NCBI RefSeq assembly: GCF_040958695.1
Contig: NZ_CP162599.1
Location: 3,568,001-3,632,000 of the forward strand
Length of the DNA: 64,000 nucleotides
Source: Ornithinibacillus sp. 4-3
GTDB taxonomy: Bacteria > Bacillota > Bacilli > Bacillales > Amphibacillaceae
Direction of reading: 5' to 3'
In this document: one piece after another, positions 1 to 8,473 of the stretch
Layout: every line of letters starts with the position of its first letter
Numbering within the stretch: the stretch's first letter is position 1
Notes under the pieces: model-generated
What the model was told of the DNA's origin: nothing
Seen by the model: the letters and a program-made list of their open reading frames with translations, nothing else
Databases searched by the model: none
Made by a program: the position numbers and the translations under genes

Positions 1-343
1 AAATAGCATCATCACTTTTTAAATGTAAATAAAAAATATCACTATATGCAGAGAACTCTTGCTGTTTAAATGAGAACTCCCCTTTTTCTAGTGCTTGGAT
101 TTGTTGATTAGCTTGATTCTTTACCCCATGTCTACTTTTTGTATCCCAAGTAAAGATCTTTTTACGGCTCAATTTTTTCCCAAAAATTAAATACAATATA
201 AAGCCAGCAATTGGTATAAAAAATAGAACCATTAACCAAGCCCATGTAGAGGGAGCATTTTTACGCTCAAGGAATATTACTGTAAATGCTAAGACAAAGT
301 TAAATATCATTATAGATCCTAAGAAAAATGTAATAAAACCCAA
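1..343 (-). CDS. cls: Cardiolipin synthase, N-terminal part (runs off the window)
   Basis: Partial gene; only about the first 114 codons lie inside the window. The translation opens with two hydrophobic segments separated by a short loop carrying ERKNAPSTWAW, followed by FGKKLSRKK. This is the PLDc_N membrane region that precedes the two HKD phospholipase D domains in bacterial cardiolipin synthases, which join two phosphatidylglycerols into cardiolipin at the membrane. The HKD motifs are beyond the left edge, so catalytic competence cannot be checked. I chose the TTG at 343 because AAGGGGTG sits six bases upstream; an in-frame GTG three codons earlier overlaps that ribosome site. Other PLDc_N proteins are possible but less likely. 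Confidence 0.8.
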   Translation of the reverse strand, partial: MGFITFFLGSIMIFNFVLAFTVIFLERKNAPSTWAWLMVLFFIPIAGFILYLIFGKKLSRKKIFTWDTKSRHGVKNQANQQIQALEKGEFSFKQQEFSAYSDIFYLHLKSDDAI

Positions 344-450
344 TTTAAACACCCCTTACACCCAAGAGCTTCCTATCACTCATCATAGCACAGAAATAAA
401 AATTTATATAAAAGATAACTGCTCTCTATAGGTTTTTATTTATTTTAGTA

Positions 451-510
451 TTGATTTTTACTTCTATTCAATGTAATATATAAATTACATTTGGTACATA
501 TATATTACAT
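451..510 (+). promoter_or_regulatory. Promoter with overlapping ATGTAAT/ATTACAT operator of the Xre gene
   Basis: A sigma-A-like promoter, TTGATT (451-456), 17-bp spacer, TAATAT (474-479), precedes the Xre regulator. The -10 lies inside a 20-bp dyad whose arms are ATGTAAT (471-477) and ATTACAT (484-490). A third ATTACAT half-site follows at 504-510, exactly 20 bp (two helical turns) after the second. The placement suggests repression, probably by the regulator on its own promoter. The autoregulation is inferred. Confidence 0.6.
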
Positions 511-525
511 GATACAGGTGAACTA

Positions 526-723
526 ATGAAAAACAATGTGAAGATCACAAGAATTAAAATGAATATTACACAGCAAGAATTAGCTCAAAGAGTAGGGGTT
601 GCAAGACAAACAATTGGCCTTATTGAGAAAGGTGAATATAATCCCAGTCTCCAGCTCTGTATTGCTATTGCCAAAGAACTTAATAAAACTTTAGACGATT
701 TATTTTGGAAGGTGGAGAGATAA
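526..723 (+). CDS. Small Xre-family helix-turn-helix regulator
   Basis: A 65-residue protein made almost entirely of one Cro/CI-type helix-turn-helix: QQELAQRVGVARQTIGLIEKG covers helices 2 and 3, followed by YNPSLQLCIAIAKELNKTLDDLF. It belongs to the minimal Xre regulators (YgzD/YozG-like), which often sit directly before a membrane-protein gene, as here. AGGTG lies five bases before the ATG. The stop codon abuts the next start with no gap, so the two genes form a translationally coupled pair. The dyad over the promoter at 451-510 is the likely operator. The regulated signal is unknown. Confidence 0.85.
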   Translation: MKNNVKITRIKMNITQQELAQRVGVARQTIGLIEKGEYNPSLQLCIAIAKELNKTLDDLFWKVER

Positions 724-1188
724 ATGAAATCTTGGATTGCTTTCTTATTACCAACGGATGAGTACAAAGAAAAAAGAATACTCTATTTTGTAGCAGAGGG
801 AACATTTATATTATTGTTTTCTCTTATAGCATTGTTAATTAGCAGTAAATATATTCCAATATTTAAAAATCAAATTGACACTATCCTTTTTCTACCGATT
901 GCAGTTTTTATCATCTATGTTCTAATTCGATATATTCTGTCTGGTATGGAATATACAGATGTTGTCTCAGAAACTTCCTTTAAAAAGGAACGTAATCATA
1001 TTACATTTAGAAGTGCTATATTTGCTAGTACATTTATATTGTTTTTACTTATTTTTGAGGGGTTACCTAATGAAATAAGCAAGTGGGCTGAAACCATTGT
1101 TCTTCCAATATTTGCTGGATTTTTCTGGTTCATCATAAATTATATCTCCTTGCAAAAATCTTATAAAAAGAATAAAGAATTAGCTTAA
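724..1188 (+). CDS. Four-helix membrane protein paired with the Xre regulator
   Basis: A 154-residue integral membrane protein with four predicted hydrophobic segments (about residues 22-42, 55-75, 99-117 and 125-144) and short charged ends. The ATG immediately follows the Xre stop codon, and GGTGGAGAG in the end of the Xre gene serves as ribosome site. Tiny Xre regulator plus small membrane protein is a common arrangement in Firmicutes; several such partners carry DUF names (DUF3278, DUF2178 and similar), but I cannot assign this one to a family. Function unknown. The context suggests that its level is controlled by the Xre protein. Confidence 0.7.
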   Translation: MKSWIAFLLPTDEYKEKRILYFVAEGTFILLFSLIALLISSKYIPIFKNQIDTILFLPIAVFIIYVLIRYILSGMEYTDVVSETSFKKERNHITFRSAIFASTFILFLLIFEGLPNEISKWAETIVLPIFAGFFWFIINYISLQKSYKKNKELA

Positions 1189-1291
1189 CTGGATTACGGG
1201 ATATGATTTTCTAAAAATCTCGTATACTTTGAAATAAACTAATAGAAATGGTATGTTTAACGAAAGAAAAACTCGGAAGGAAATGATCCAA

Positions 1292-1798
1292 ATGAAAAAA
1301 ACAATGGTAGTATTATTCTCTGTTTTCCTATTTCTAGTATGGGCTACACCTACTTTTGCTATGGATCTTTCCATTAGCAATACTTTCATATTTGCTTCAA
1401 CAAATTCTTTTTCCGCAGTCATCATTGTCGGGATAGTTGCTATTTTGGCTTTACTGGCTATTTTCATTCCATTAATGCGTTATGACAAGCACGCAGATGA
1501 CAGTCTAGAGCCTAAGAATCTAGATGCTTTAAACAAAGAAGATACAACAAAAAATGCGTATACGTACCATACAGTGCCATCAAAAGATCAAACGATTGAG
1601 TCTACGAGCACGCCATATAGCACTCATTCAGATCCACGTCCTATAGAAAATGGTCCAGTCCCTAGCTTGATTCGTAATGCTTCAAGAGGTGTAGTTGTTA
1701 CCGGTGCTCTATTATCCTATATGAACCATCAACGCAGACAAAAGAAGAAAATGAAAAAAAAGCTTAAGAAAATGAAAAAACAAACAAATTTAGCGTGA
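1292..1798 (+). CDS. Exported or membrane-anchored protein with lysine-rich tail, unknown function
   Basis: About 168 residues from the ATG at 1292, preceded by GGAAGGA; an in-frame ATG at 1253 has no ribosome site. The start MKKTMVVLFSVFLFLVWA ending in TFA-M looks like a signal peptide with a cleavage site near residue 23. A second strongly hydrophobic segment follows at about 40-62, then a polar region. The end is extremely basic (RRQKKKMKKKLKKMKKQ), suggesting a cytoplasmic tail near acidic phospholipid or nucleic acid. I recognise no family. It is followed directly by a strong terminator, so it ends its transcript. Confidence 0.6.
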   Translation: MKKTMVVLFSVFLFLVWATPTFAMDLSISNTFIFASTNSFSAVIIVGIVAILALLAIFIPLMRYDKHADDSLEPKNLDALNKEDTTKNAYTYHTVPSKDQTIESTSTPYSTHSDPRPIENGPVPSLIRNASRGVVVTGALLSYMNHQRRQKKKMKKKLKKMKKQTNLA

Positions 1799-1826
1799 GG
1801 AAATTAATTATTTCCCCACGCTTTTT
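1793..1826 (+). terminator. Rho-independent terminator
   Basis: GCGTGAGGAAAT pairs with ATTTCCCCACGC across a short loop and is followed by TTTTT. It ends the upstream plus-strand gene and lies just past the end of the convergent gene, for which it may also serve. Confidence 0.8.
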
Positions 1827-1831
1827 GATAG

Positions 1832-2200
1832 TTATTTATTTTTCCGAATGGTTAATATCGTTCCAACTGGAATAATAAGCTCCTTTGGCGACTGGATTTC
1901 AGAGAAAATTTTATCCACCCGCTCCTTCACCTGATAATCTTCTATATTGGAGCTTAGCAAATGTGCAATTTCAAAAACACATTGCTCCTTATCCTCTGCT
2001 TGAAAACGTAAGTAATTCATCAAGCTAATCGTTTCACTTTCACTATCTAGTCCATTGTAAATCTCATGTTGAAGAGGATAGTGTAGCGCCTTAGCAAAAT
2101 AACCTTCATCATCTTCGCTCGGCCATATTCCAATCGCATTACGATTATCTTCCCACGGCTTGAGAGTGACATCAGCACCAATAAAATAATAATACGTCAT
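1832..2200 (-). CDS. Hypothetical cytoplasmic protein
   Basis: A 122-residue soluble protein without signal peptide or membrane segment. It starts MTYYYFIGADVTLKPWEDN and ends in a hydrophobic beta-like stretch, LIIPVGTILTIRKN. GGAG lies eight bases before the ATG. It begins 29 bases after the gamma-lyase stop, so the two are probably co-transcribed. I do not recognise a family and see no catalytic motif. Confidence 0.6.
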   Translation of the reverse strand: MTYYYFIGADVTLKPWEDNRNAIGIWPSEDDEGYFAKALHYPLQHEIYNGLDSESETISLMNYLRFQAEDKEQCVFEIAHLLSSNIEDYQVKERVDKIFSEIQSPKELIIPVGTILTIRKNK

Positions 2201-2229
2201 AGTTCTGCTCCATTCCTATTACAAATACA

Positions 2230-3414
2230 TCAGATGACCTCTAATGCTTGCTCTAAATCCTCCCACAAGTCTTCCCATGCCTCTAGACCAATGGAAAGTC
2301 GAATCATTGTATCAGTAATTCCCATTTCTAAACGCTCTTTCTCTGGAACAATTTTATGTGTCATCGTTGCAGGATGTTGAATAAGGGAATCAATATCACC
2401 TAAACTAACTGCTAGCTTAATTACTTTTACTGCATTTAAAAACTTTTGCGCATCTTTCTTTGTACCAACAACTTCAAATGCAATCATTCCTCCTCCACTT
2501 TTCATTTGTTTCTTAAATATTTCATAATCTGGAGCATCAGCGTCTCCTGGATAATAAGCATTTGCTACTTTTGGATGTTCTTTTAAACGTTTAAAAATCT
2601 GTTCAGCATTTTCACAATGACGATCCATTCGAACAGGCAATGTCTTCAAACCACGTAACAGAAGCCAGGCATCAAATGGAGAAATAATCCCACCAATATC
2701 TTTAAACGTTGTCTTGCGAATTCGCTCAATTAGCTCTGCCTTTCCTGCTGCTAAACCAGCAACAACATCTCCGTGACCCCCAATATATTTTGTAGCACTA
2801 TGTACAACAATGTCACAGCCTAAATCTAATGGGCGTTGTAAATAAGGAGAACAGAATGTATTGTCTATTACTACAGGGATATCAAATTCTTTAGCCACAT
2901 CTGCTACCATTTTCAGATCAATTAACTGCATGGTTGGATTTACTGGTGTTTCCACAAAAATGCATGCCGTTTCTTTTCGAATCAATGAACGTATTTCTTC
3001 TGTAGATTTCATACTACAAGTTTCATGAGCAATATTGTATTTTTCCTCCATTAATTTCAATAAACCAAATGTATTCCCATATAAAGCTACAGAGCTAATG
3101 ATATGGTCATTAGCTTTCGTTAAGGAAAATAATACAGCGGAGATAGCAGCCATACCAGAACCAAATGCTAAACCTTTTTCACCATTTTCTATTGCAGCAA
3201 TCCTTTCTTCTAATATCGCTACAGTAGGATTACGTAATCGTGAATAGGTATAACCATCTGTTTCACCACTAAATCGTTGTTCTCCTTGCTCAGCAGAATC
3301 AAATACAAATGTAGATGATTGGAACAAAGGAGGAACAAGACTTCCTAATACTTCTTTTTCATCATATCCTTCATGAATAATAGCCGTTTCAAATCGTTGA
3401 TATTTTTTCGGCAT
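2230..3414 (-). CDS. PLP-dependent sulfur amino acid lyase (methionine/cystathionine gamma-lyase type)
   Basis: A 394-residue Cys/Met metabolism PLP enzyme, full family length. The Schiff-base lysine is K209 in SATKYIGGHGD. YSRLRNPT (57-64) supplies phosphate-binding residues from the partner subunit, and the active-site tyrosine is Y112 in LYGNTFGL. Methionine gamma-lyases of the Pseudomonas type have Cys in the YGCT motif; here it is YGNT, so the substrate cannot be settled: methionine gamma-lyase is my first choice, cystathionine gamma-lyase the second. Both release a thiol or cysteine, ammonia and a 2-oxo acid. It is divergent from the SAM-riboswitch-controlled sulfhydrylase gene, so one enzyme breaks down and the other builds sulfur amino acids. 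No riboswitch precedes this gene. Confidence 0.8.
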   Translation of the reverse strand: MPKKYQRFETAIIHEGYDEKEVLGSLVPPLFQSSTFVFDSAEQGEQRFSGETDGYTYSRLRNPTVAILEERIAAIENGEKGLAFGSGMAAISAVLFSLTKANDHIISSVALYGNTFGLLKLMEEKYNIAHETCSMKSTEEIRSLIRKETACIFVETPVNPTMQLIDLKMVADVAKEFDIPVVIDNTFCSPYLQRPLDLGCDIVVHSATKYIGGHGDVVAGLAAGKAELIERIRKTTFKDIGGIISPFDAWLLLRGLKTLPVRMDRHCENAEQIFKRLKEHPKVANAYYPGDADAPDYEIFKKQMKSGGGMIAFEVVGTKKDAQKFLNAVKVIKLAVSLGDIDSLIQHPATMTHKIVPEKERLEMGITDTMIRLSIGLEAWEDLWEDLEQALEVI

Positions 3415-3537
3415 ACAATCCCTCCATTCCTATGACTTTTATTGTACTGGATACAACTAGCATTGAAAAGCATTTATCATCTGAATTTTCAATCTAATTA
3501 TCTGAACAAAGAAAACAAAAACTAGTGTGAAAATTAC

Positions 3538-3566
3538 TTGCAATTAAAAAAATGGAATTATATAAT
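3538..3566 (+). promoter_or_regulatory. Promoter of the SAM-riboswitch transcript
   Basis: TTGCAA (3538-3543), 17-bp spacer, consensus TATAAT (3561-3566). Transcription would start near 3573, just ahead of the riboswitch at 3590. Confidence 0.75.
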
Positions 3567-3589
3567 ACTCGTTAAGTTATATGCTCAAT

Positions 3590-3768
3590 CTCTTATCAAG
3601 AGTGGTGGAGGGGATAGGCCCTATGAAGCCCAGCAACCTTGGAGTAAATAATTTTACTTTTAATGGTGCCAAATCCTACAGATTAATCGCATTAATCTGG
3701 AAGATAAGAGGAGGATTCGTGACCTTACCATACGACCTCTTCTTATTCAGAAGAGGTCTTTTCTTTTT
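3590..3768 (+). promoter_or_regulatory. SAM-I (S-box) riboswitch with terminator
   Basis: The leader holds the hallmark S-box blocks: CTCTTATC opening stem P1 (3590-3597), AGAGTGGTGGAGGGG, then GAAGCCCAGCAACC, GGTGCCAAATCC and the closing GATAAGAG (3703-3710). A rho-independent terminator follows, GACCTCTTCT pairing with AGAAGAGGTC (3734-3758) with a T-rich tail. When SAM is abundant the aptamer forms and transcription stops before the sulfhydrylase gene. A 63-codon open frame across this region is an artefact of the structured RNA. Confidence 0.95.
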
Positions 3769-3833
3769 CTGAATTTGAATCATCACATCTTTACAATATA
3801 AGCTTCTAAAAATTAAGAGGAGGATTATTAATT

Positions 3834-5501
3834 ATGTCAACATTTCATTTCCAAGATCAAGATACTATTCTACTTCATGGTGGGCAGGTCCCTGATCCAG
3901 TAACAGGATCTCGCGCAGTACCTATTCACCAAACAACATCCTATGTATTCCCGGATTCAGAGCATGCCCAAGGCGTATTCGCATTACAAAAAACTGGAAA
4001 TATTTATACTCGTATTACCAATCCAACGGTGGATGCATTTGAACAGCGTGTAAGTTTACTGGAAGACGGGGTTGCAGCTGTCGCAACTTCTTCTGGTATG
4101 GCGGCAATTACATTTGCCATTTTAAATATTGCAAGTGCTGGAGATGAAATTGTTACAGATAGTAACCTATACGGTGGAACATATAATTTATTCGTCCATA
4201 CCTTGCCTAGATATGGAATCAATGTAAAATTCGTTGATGGATCGGATCCTGAAAACTTTAGAGAAGCTATTACGGATAAAACAAAAGCAGTTTATGGGGA
4301 GACCATTACAAACCCAAGCTTGTATGTTTTTGACATTGAGGCTGTAGCTGATATTGCTCATGAGCATGGGATTCCTCTTATTATTGATAACACATTCGCA
4401 CCTGGAATCGCGCATCCATTAAAATGGGGTGCAGATATTGTTGTTCATTCTGCCACAAAATGGATTGGTGGACATGGGAATTCCATTGCTGGAGTTGTCG
4501 TTGATGGCGGAAAATTTGACTGGAGTAATGGAAAATTCCCAGGATTTACAGAGCCAGATGATAGCTATAATGGATTACGCTATGTAGATGTAGGTGCACC
4601 TGCATTTGCTATTAAACTACGAGTACAGTTATTGCGTGATATCGGCGCTTGCTTAAGTCCACATAACGCATTTTTATTGTTGCAAGGATTAGAAACTTTA
4701 CATTTACGAATGGAACGTCATGCGAAAAATACAGAAAAAGTTGTTAAGTTCTTAACAACACATCCTGCGGTAGATTGGGTGAACTACCCTGGCTTAAAAG
4801 ATCACCCATCACATGAGCTTGCACATAAGTACTTTACAGAAGGTTACGGTTCCATTGTTACATTTGGAATTAAAGGCGGTCGTGATGCTGGAAGAAAAGC
4901 AATCGACAATGTGAAGCTATGGTCACATGTTGCAAATGTTGGTGATGCGAAATCATTAATTATCCATCCTGCATCCACTACACATCAACAATTAAGTGCA
5001 GAGGATCTGGAGAAAAGTGGAGTAAATGAAGAATTAATTCGTCTATCTATTGGACTTGAATCTGTAAAAGATATTTTAGAAGACTTGGATCAAGCAATGT
5101 CTAAAGCGGTAGGTATTGAACCTTCGCTTACAAACACCGAAGATTCAGTTACAAAATGGCTAGTACATTCACCATTTGACCGCAGTGAAGGCTTACGCCA
5201 AAAGGTCATTGCAGTTGCTGATATCGACGAAACAAAAGTAGCAGCAGTTAAAAAGGCTGGTTATCAAATAATTGCAGTGGATGCCATCTCTTCTACAGAC
5301 CAAGTTGATGCACTATGGGTCAAAGATAATATCTCAAAAGCTCAACTGACTACATTTACAGAGAAGCAAGGAAAAATCATCTGGGTAGAAAATGAGCCAA
5401 CAGGAGATATCATAAGTGCATTGGGAAGTATACATGACGCTATCGTCTTCTTTAATAAAGATTTATTAGAAGAAATAGTAGAAGCAAGGACAAGTAAATA
5501 A
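3834..5501 (+). CDS. metY: O-acetylhomoserine sulfhydrylase with C-terminal extension
   Basis: A 555-residue protein. Residues 1-430 are a complete MetY-type enzyme: YTRITNPT (58-65), [16 protein letters not shown] with active-site tyrosine Y113, PLP lysine K209 in [12 protein letters not shown], and the large insert (about 226-262, [17 protein letters not shown]) that separates MetY from cystathionine synthases. It makes homocysteine from O-acetylhomoserine and sulfide. The usual family length is about 430. The extra 125 residues ([20 protein letters not shown] onwards) look like alternating beta strands and helices, perhaps a degenerate Rossmann-like fold, with no motif I can name. AGAGGAGG precedes the ATG. 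Control is by the SAM-I riboswitch just upstream. Confidence 0.9.
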   Translation: MSTFHFQDQDTILLHGGQVPDPVTGSRAVPIHQTTSYVFPDSEHAQGVFALQKTGNIYTRITNPTVDAFEQRVSLLEDGVAAVATSSGMAAITFAILNIASAGDEIVTDSNLYGGTYNLFVHTLPRYGINVKFVDGSDPENFREAITDKTKAVYGETITNPSLYVFDIEAVADIAHEHGIPLIIDNTFAPGIAHPLKWGADIVVHSATKWIGGHGNSIAGVVVDGGKFDWSNGKFPGFTEPDDSYNGLRYVDVGAPAFAIKLRVQLLRDIGACLSPHNAFLLLQGLETLHLRMERHAKNTEKVVKFLTTHPAVDWVNYPGLKDHPSHELAHKYFTEGYGSIVTFGIKGGRDAGRKAIDNVKLWSHVANVGDAKSLIIHPASTTHQQLSAEDLEKSGVNEELIRLSIGLESVKDILEDLDQAMSKAVGIEPSLTNTEDSVTKWLVHSPFDRSEGLRQKVIAVADIDETKVAAVKKAGYQIIAVDAISSTDQVDALWVKDNISKAQLTTFTEKQGKIIWVENEPTGDIISALGSIHDAIVFFNKDLLEEIVEARTSK

Positions 5502-5512
5502 TTCATAAAACA

Positions 5513-5690
5513 AAAAGCGAAAGTCGCGCCCTTACAGGCTAAAAGCGTGACGTGACTGAACTTAGTCGATAAAAGTGCGACTATGACTCTGTCTGCGCCT
5601 AACGCCTTGTCAATCGCCAAGTCTCCTTTATTATAGGATGGCTCGCGTTAGCTCTTAGTTTTTGGTGCTCAGAGCTAGACAGCGCTAACT
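5513..5690. repeat. Dispersed GCGC-rich repeat, long copy
   Basis: Begins AAAAGCGAAAGTCGCGC (5513-5529) and ends AGAGCTAGACAGCGC (5671-5685). The same two end modules, fused directly to each other, recur at 25777-25807. The interior contains several short stems (GCGTTAGC versus GCGCTAAC) and no plausible gene. It separates metY from its apparent terminator at 5745-5781, so it is probably transcribed as the metY 3' untranslated region. Confidence 0.6.
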
Positions 5691-5744
5691 TTGAATAAGC
5701 ATTAATTTGCGCAATTTTTATACTTTCTTTTCTCATGAAGAAAA

Positions 5745-5781
5745 ACCTGTTAGCTTCCTTATCGGCTAACAGGTTTTTTTC
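5745..5781 (+). terminator. Rho-independent terminator, possibly bidirectional
   Basis: AACCTGTTAGC pairs with GCTAACAGGTT around a ten-base loop and is followed by TTTTTT; on the opposite strand the stem is also followed by a T run. It is the first good terminator after metY, about 240 bases past the stop codon. Confidence 0.8.
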
Positions 5782-6222
5782 ACAGAAAATATAATTAATC
5801 ATACATATTTTATGGTTTCAAACTAATACTTTAAAGTACCAAGTTTATGGCTTTTCATTTCACTAACTCAAATCATTTTCCATTTGCATAAAATCTCATA
5901 TAACAAGAAAATTTCCTCTTTTCCCCCAATTCAAACAATTATTTTGTAAAAAAGATTTCGGTTTACATCGTACATGTAAAGTGTAAAATAATGAAAGACG
6001 GTCTTTTATTTTTATCTCCATTTAGAGGTAATTTTTCAGTAAAAGGAATATAAAATTCTCTTGGGAACTAAATTCTTATTAAGTGAGTATAAAACCTCTG
6101 ATAGATGTCACATTTTTTTATAGGCAGGCTATACAAAATATAATAGTTTTAGACTAGACTTCATTATGTAATGAACTTAAGAAAATTGGACATAATTGCT
6201 TTAAAAAGACCCTTTTAAATAA
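5782..6222. other. AT-rich intergenic region with a promoter-like dyad
   Basis: No gene is visible. At 5962-5980 TTTACAT and ATGTAAA form a perfect 7-bp dyad with a five-base centre. Its left arm supplies a -35 (TTTACA, 5962-5967), and a TAAAAT -10 follows at 5984-5989 with a 16-bp spacer. A small AAAGAC/GTCTTT stem and T-rich stretch lie just downstream (5994-6015). This could be a regulated promoter for ypmR or for a short RNA; the sequence does not decide. Confidence 0.4.
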
Positions 6223-7182
6223 GTGCATGATATAGGTGTGATTTCAATTATTAGGAAAATAATTTATGGGATAATAGGTATTTTAATTATTATTGGTGGC
6301 GTCAGCATTTATGCATATAGTAAACAACAATCCAACTTCGCAAAATTAAAAGAAGTTCCTCCTGTTACAGAAGATATTCTTGAGCAAATTGCGGAAGAAG
6401 AGATTGAGCCAGAAGAGTTTGTCGAAGAAGAAGTTCCTGCATCATCCACAAATGGCATCCGCGAGAGAATCAAAAGCGCGCTGAACTCCTTTTTACATCA
6501 GGATATAAAGATTGTTGGTATAGGAGATTCCCTAACTCAAGGAGTTGGTGATGAACATAATGCAGGAGGATACATTGGAATCTTAGATCGTACAATTAAT
6601 GCAGAAAATCAAATTGCGACCTTTGAAAACTTCGGAAAAAGAGGAAATCGTACAGATCAAATGCTTGTGCGCATGGAAGAAGAAGAAGAGATTTCGGAGT
6701 CTCTGAAGAGTGCAGATATTATTTTAATTACAATCGGTGCAAATGATATCATGAAAGTCGCAAGAGACAACTTTGTAGACCTTCATTATTTACAATTTGC
6801 TCGAGAACGTGTAAAGTACGAAGAACGTATAAATACGATTCTGACACAAATGAGAGAACTAAATAATAAAGCACATATTTTCCTATTAGGAATTTATAAT
6901 CCTTTTGCTCAATATTTCCCAGAGATAGAGGAATTAGGAACGATTGTAAATGACTGGAATCGAACAAGTAATTTTACGACGAGTCAATATGAAGATGTTA
7001 CATTTATTCCTATGCAAGATGTGTTTGATCAAGCAAGTGATAATCTATTTGCTGATGATCACTTTCATCCAAATTCACTAGGATATTATCATATGGCAGA
7101 ACGTGTTTTAGAGTTTTTAACAAATATAGAAGTTGAAGGTGGGAATGATGAAGAAGAAAACGGAACAACTACCGGGGAATAG
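6223..7182 (+). CDS. ypmR: Membrane-anchored SGNH/GDSL hydrolase, YpmR-like
   Basis: About 319 residues. An N-terminal membrane anchor (about residues 8-29) is followed by an acidic linker (EEEIEPEEFVEEE) and an SGNH-hydrolase domain from about residue 95. Block I is VGIGDSLTQGVGD with the nucleophilic serine, block II has GKRGNRTDQM, block III is ITIGANDI, and the Asp-His pair is in DDHFHPNSLGYYHMAE. Such enzymes cleave esters of lipids or cell-surface sugars outside the membrane. It overlaps a YpmS-like gene, the same pairing as ypmR-ypmS in Bacillus subtilis. The start is uncertain: GTG at 6223 or GTG at 6238, neither with a good ribosome site. Confidence 0.8.
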   Translation: MHDIGVISIIRKIIYGIIGILIIIGGVSIYAYSKQQSNFAKLKEVPPVTEDILEQIAEEEIEPEEFVEEEVPASSTNGIRERIKSALNSFLHQDIKIVGIGDSLTQGVGDEHNAGGYIGILDRTINAENQIATFENFGKRGNRTDQMLVRMEEEEEISESLKSADIILITIGANDIMKVARDNFVDLHYLQFARERVKYEERINTILTQMRELNNKAHIFLLGIYNPFAQYFPEIEELGTIVNDWNRTSNFTTSQYEDVTFIPMQDVFDQASDNLFADDHFHPNSLGYYHMAERVLEFLTNIEVEGGNDEEENGTTTGE

Positions 7183-7768
7183 ATGGAGAAATTACTTCGT
7201 CAATCTTCTCTACATCAACTTCGGTATACTATTTTTAATTGCATTACTCATATTTTGGCCTGTTTCAAGTTCCGAATATCCAACAACAAAGCCAGTTGAC
7301 TATCATGATAGTTCTGAATTTGTTGTCCGTACAACAAAACAAAACTTAAATGATTTAGTCAATGCATATATCAATAAATTCTTGGAAAAAACGAATCACC
7401 GATATTCGGTTTCTTTAGAAGAGGACGTACATCTGCAAGGCGATTTACCTGTCTTTTCAACAACTGTCCCGCTCTCAATCCATTTAGAGCCAATCGTCCA
7501 AGAGGATGGTAATGTCATCTTAAAACAACGCTCTATTTCTCTTGGTCTATTACAATTACCAAATAAGAAGATTATGGAGTATATGAAGAAATCCTTACCA
7601 ATGCCTGACTGGGTGGTTGTGAATCCTAAGGAAGAAGAAATTTATGTAGCAGTCACAGAAATGGATATAAAAAGTAATTTTCAAGTTGCTATCGAACAAT
7701 TCGATGTGGAAGCAAACCACTTTGCTTTCCGAATCCGAATTCCTTATAGCACACTTGGAATCGATTAA
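7148..7768 (+). CDS. ypmS: YpmS-like DUF2140 membrane-anchored protein
   Basis: About 206 residues: a short basic N-terminus, one membrane segment (about 17-38 from the chosen start), then an extracytoplasmic domain of the DUF2140/YpmS family. Function is not established. I chose ATG 7148 because GAAGGTGGG lies just upstream; ATG 7145 and TTG 7133 are alternatives. The gene overlaps the end of the GDSL hydrolase by about 35 bases, which implies translational coupling and a shared role at the cell surface. A terminator follows. Confidence 0.8.
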   Translation: MKKKTEQLPGNRWRNYFVNLLYINFGILFLIALLIFWPVSSSEYPTTKPVDYHDSSEFVVRTTKQNLNDLVNAYINKFLEKTNHRYSVSLEEDVHLQGDLPVFSTTVPLSIHLEPIVQEDGNVILKQRSISLGLLQLPNKKIMEYMKKSLPMPDWVVVNPKEEEIYVAVTEMDIKSNFQVAIEQFDVEANHFAFRIRIPYSTLGID

Positions 7769-7770
7769 AA

Positions 7771-7817
7771 AATCTCTACAACCTTTTTCTATGAAGAAAG
7801 GGCTGTAGAGATTCTTT
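7771..7817 (+). terminator. Rho-independent terminator
   Basis: AATCTCTACA pairs with TGTAGAGATT, with an inner CTTTTTC/GAAGAAAG extension and a short T-rich tail. It closes the ypmR-ypmS operon. Confidence 0.7.
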
Positions 7818-7888
7818 AAATATATGAATATATAAATGTATAATGGCTAAAATCAAATAACATTATAAATATACCTTACGCTTTTTCA

Positions 7889-8473
7889 TTAGATGGTAAT
7901 AACTTTCTTTTTTTCATCTATATGTGTTAAAGCTTCTGATTTATGCAAGCGACATGCAGCTGCATATTCTCCAAGTTTTCCTCGATAAATCAAATGCATC
8001 CCTTCACGATTGCGAATATCTGCTGGTGTTGCAAAGCATAATGGCTTTTCTATCGTCAATGATGCTATATCCCTAGTTACATATGCCACAAACTGCGAAC
8101 AGAAAAAAGCATATTGTCGGTTAATTTCGATGTTAAATAACACACCAAGTAAACCAATAAAATTATATCGATACAATGATTTGCTTTCTTCAATTAGTTT
8201 GATGTTTTTACGAATTTCTTCATATTCTTCATTAGATACATTAAAAGCATAAACAGCACAGTTTGCATTCCTCATTAAATCACCCCGTATATTCTCACGT
8301 ACAAATCCACCAAGAAATGGATTTTTAGGGCGGGTTCGACCAAAACTGTATACCTCATCTAAGCTTTCATCAAATGCAATCGAAGTATGATTCAATGATT
8401 CACTTACAAATAGTTTAATTGCACGAGATAACCATGTACCTGTATCGGAAAAAATAAAGTAAATTGTTTTCAT
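7889..8473 (-). CDS. Papain-like (NlpC/P60 superfamily, YiiX/YaeF-type) amidase
   Basis: About 194 residues from the ATG at 8473, which has AAGGGGGA nine bases upstream; a longer frame to 8545 lacks a ribosome site. The N-terminal half has SLNHTSIAFDE with a likely catalytic histidine, and the C-terminal half has YAFFCSQFVAYV with a likely catalytic cysteine. This His-before-Cys order is that of the permuted papain-like C92 group (YiiX/YaeF), which hydrolyses amide bonds. No signal peptide is visible, so it is probably cytoplasmic. Substrate unknown. It stands alone between convergent and divergent neighbours. Confidence 0.65.
   Translation of the reverse strand: MKTIYFIFSDTGTWLSRAIKLFVSESLNHTSIAFDESLDEVYSFGRTRPKNPFLGGFVRENIRGDLMRNANCAVYAFNVSNEEYEEIRKNIKLIEESKSLYRYNFIGLLGVLFNIEINRQYAFFCSQFVAYVTRDIASLTIEKPLCFATPADIRNREGMHLIYRGKLGEYAAACRLHKSEALTHIDEKKKVITI

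Noticed and set aside
3581-3772. A 63-codon plus-strand frame upstream of metY
   Set aside because: It lies entirely inside the SAM-I riboswitch and its terminator; the sequence is conserved for RNA structure, not protein.
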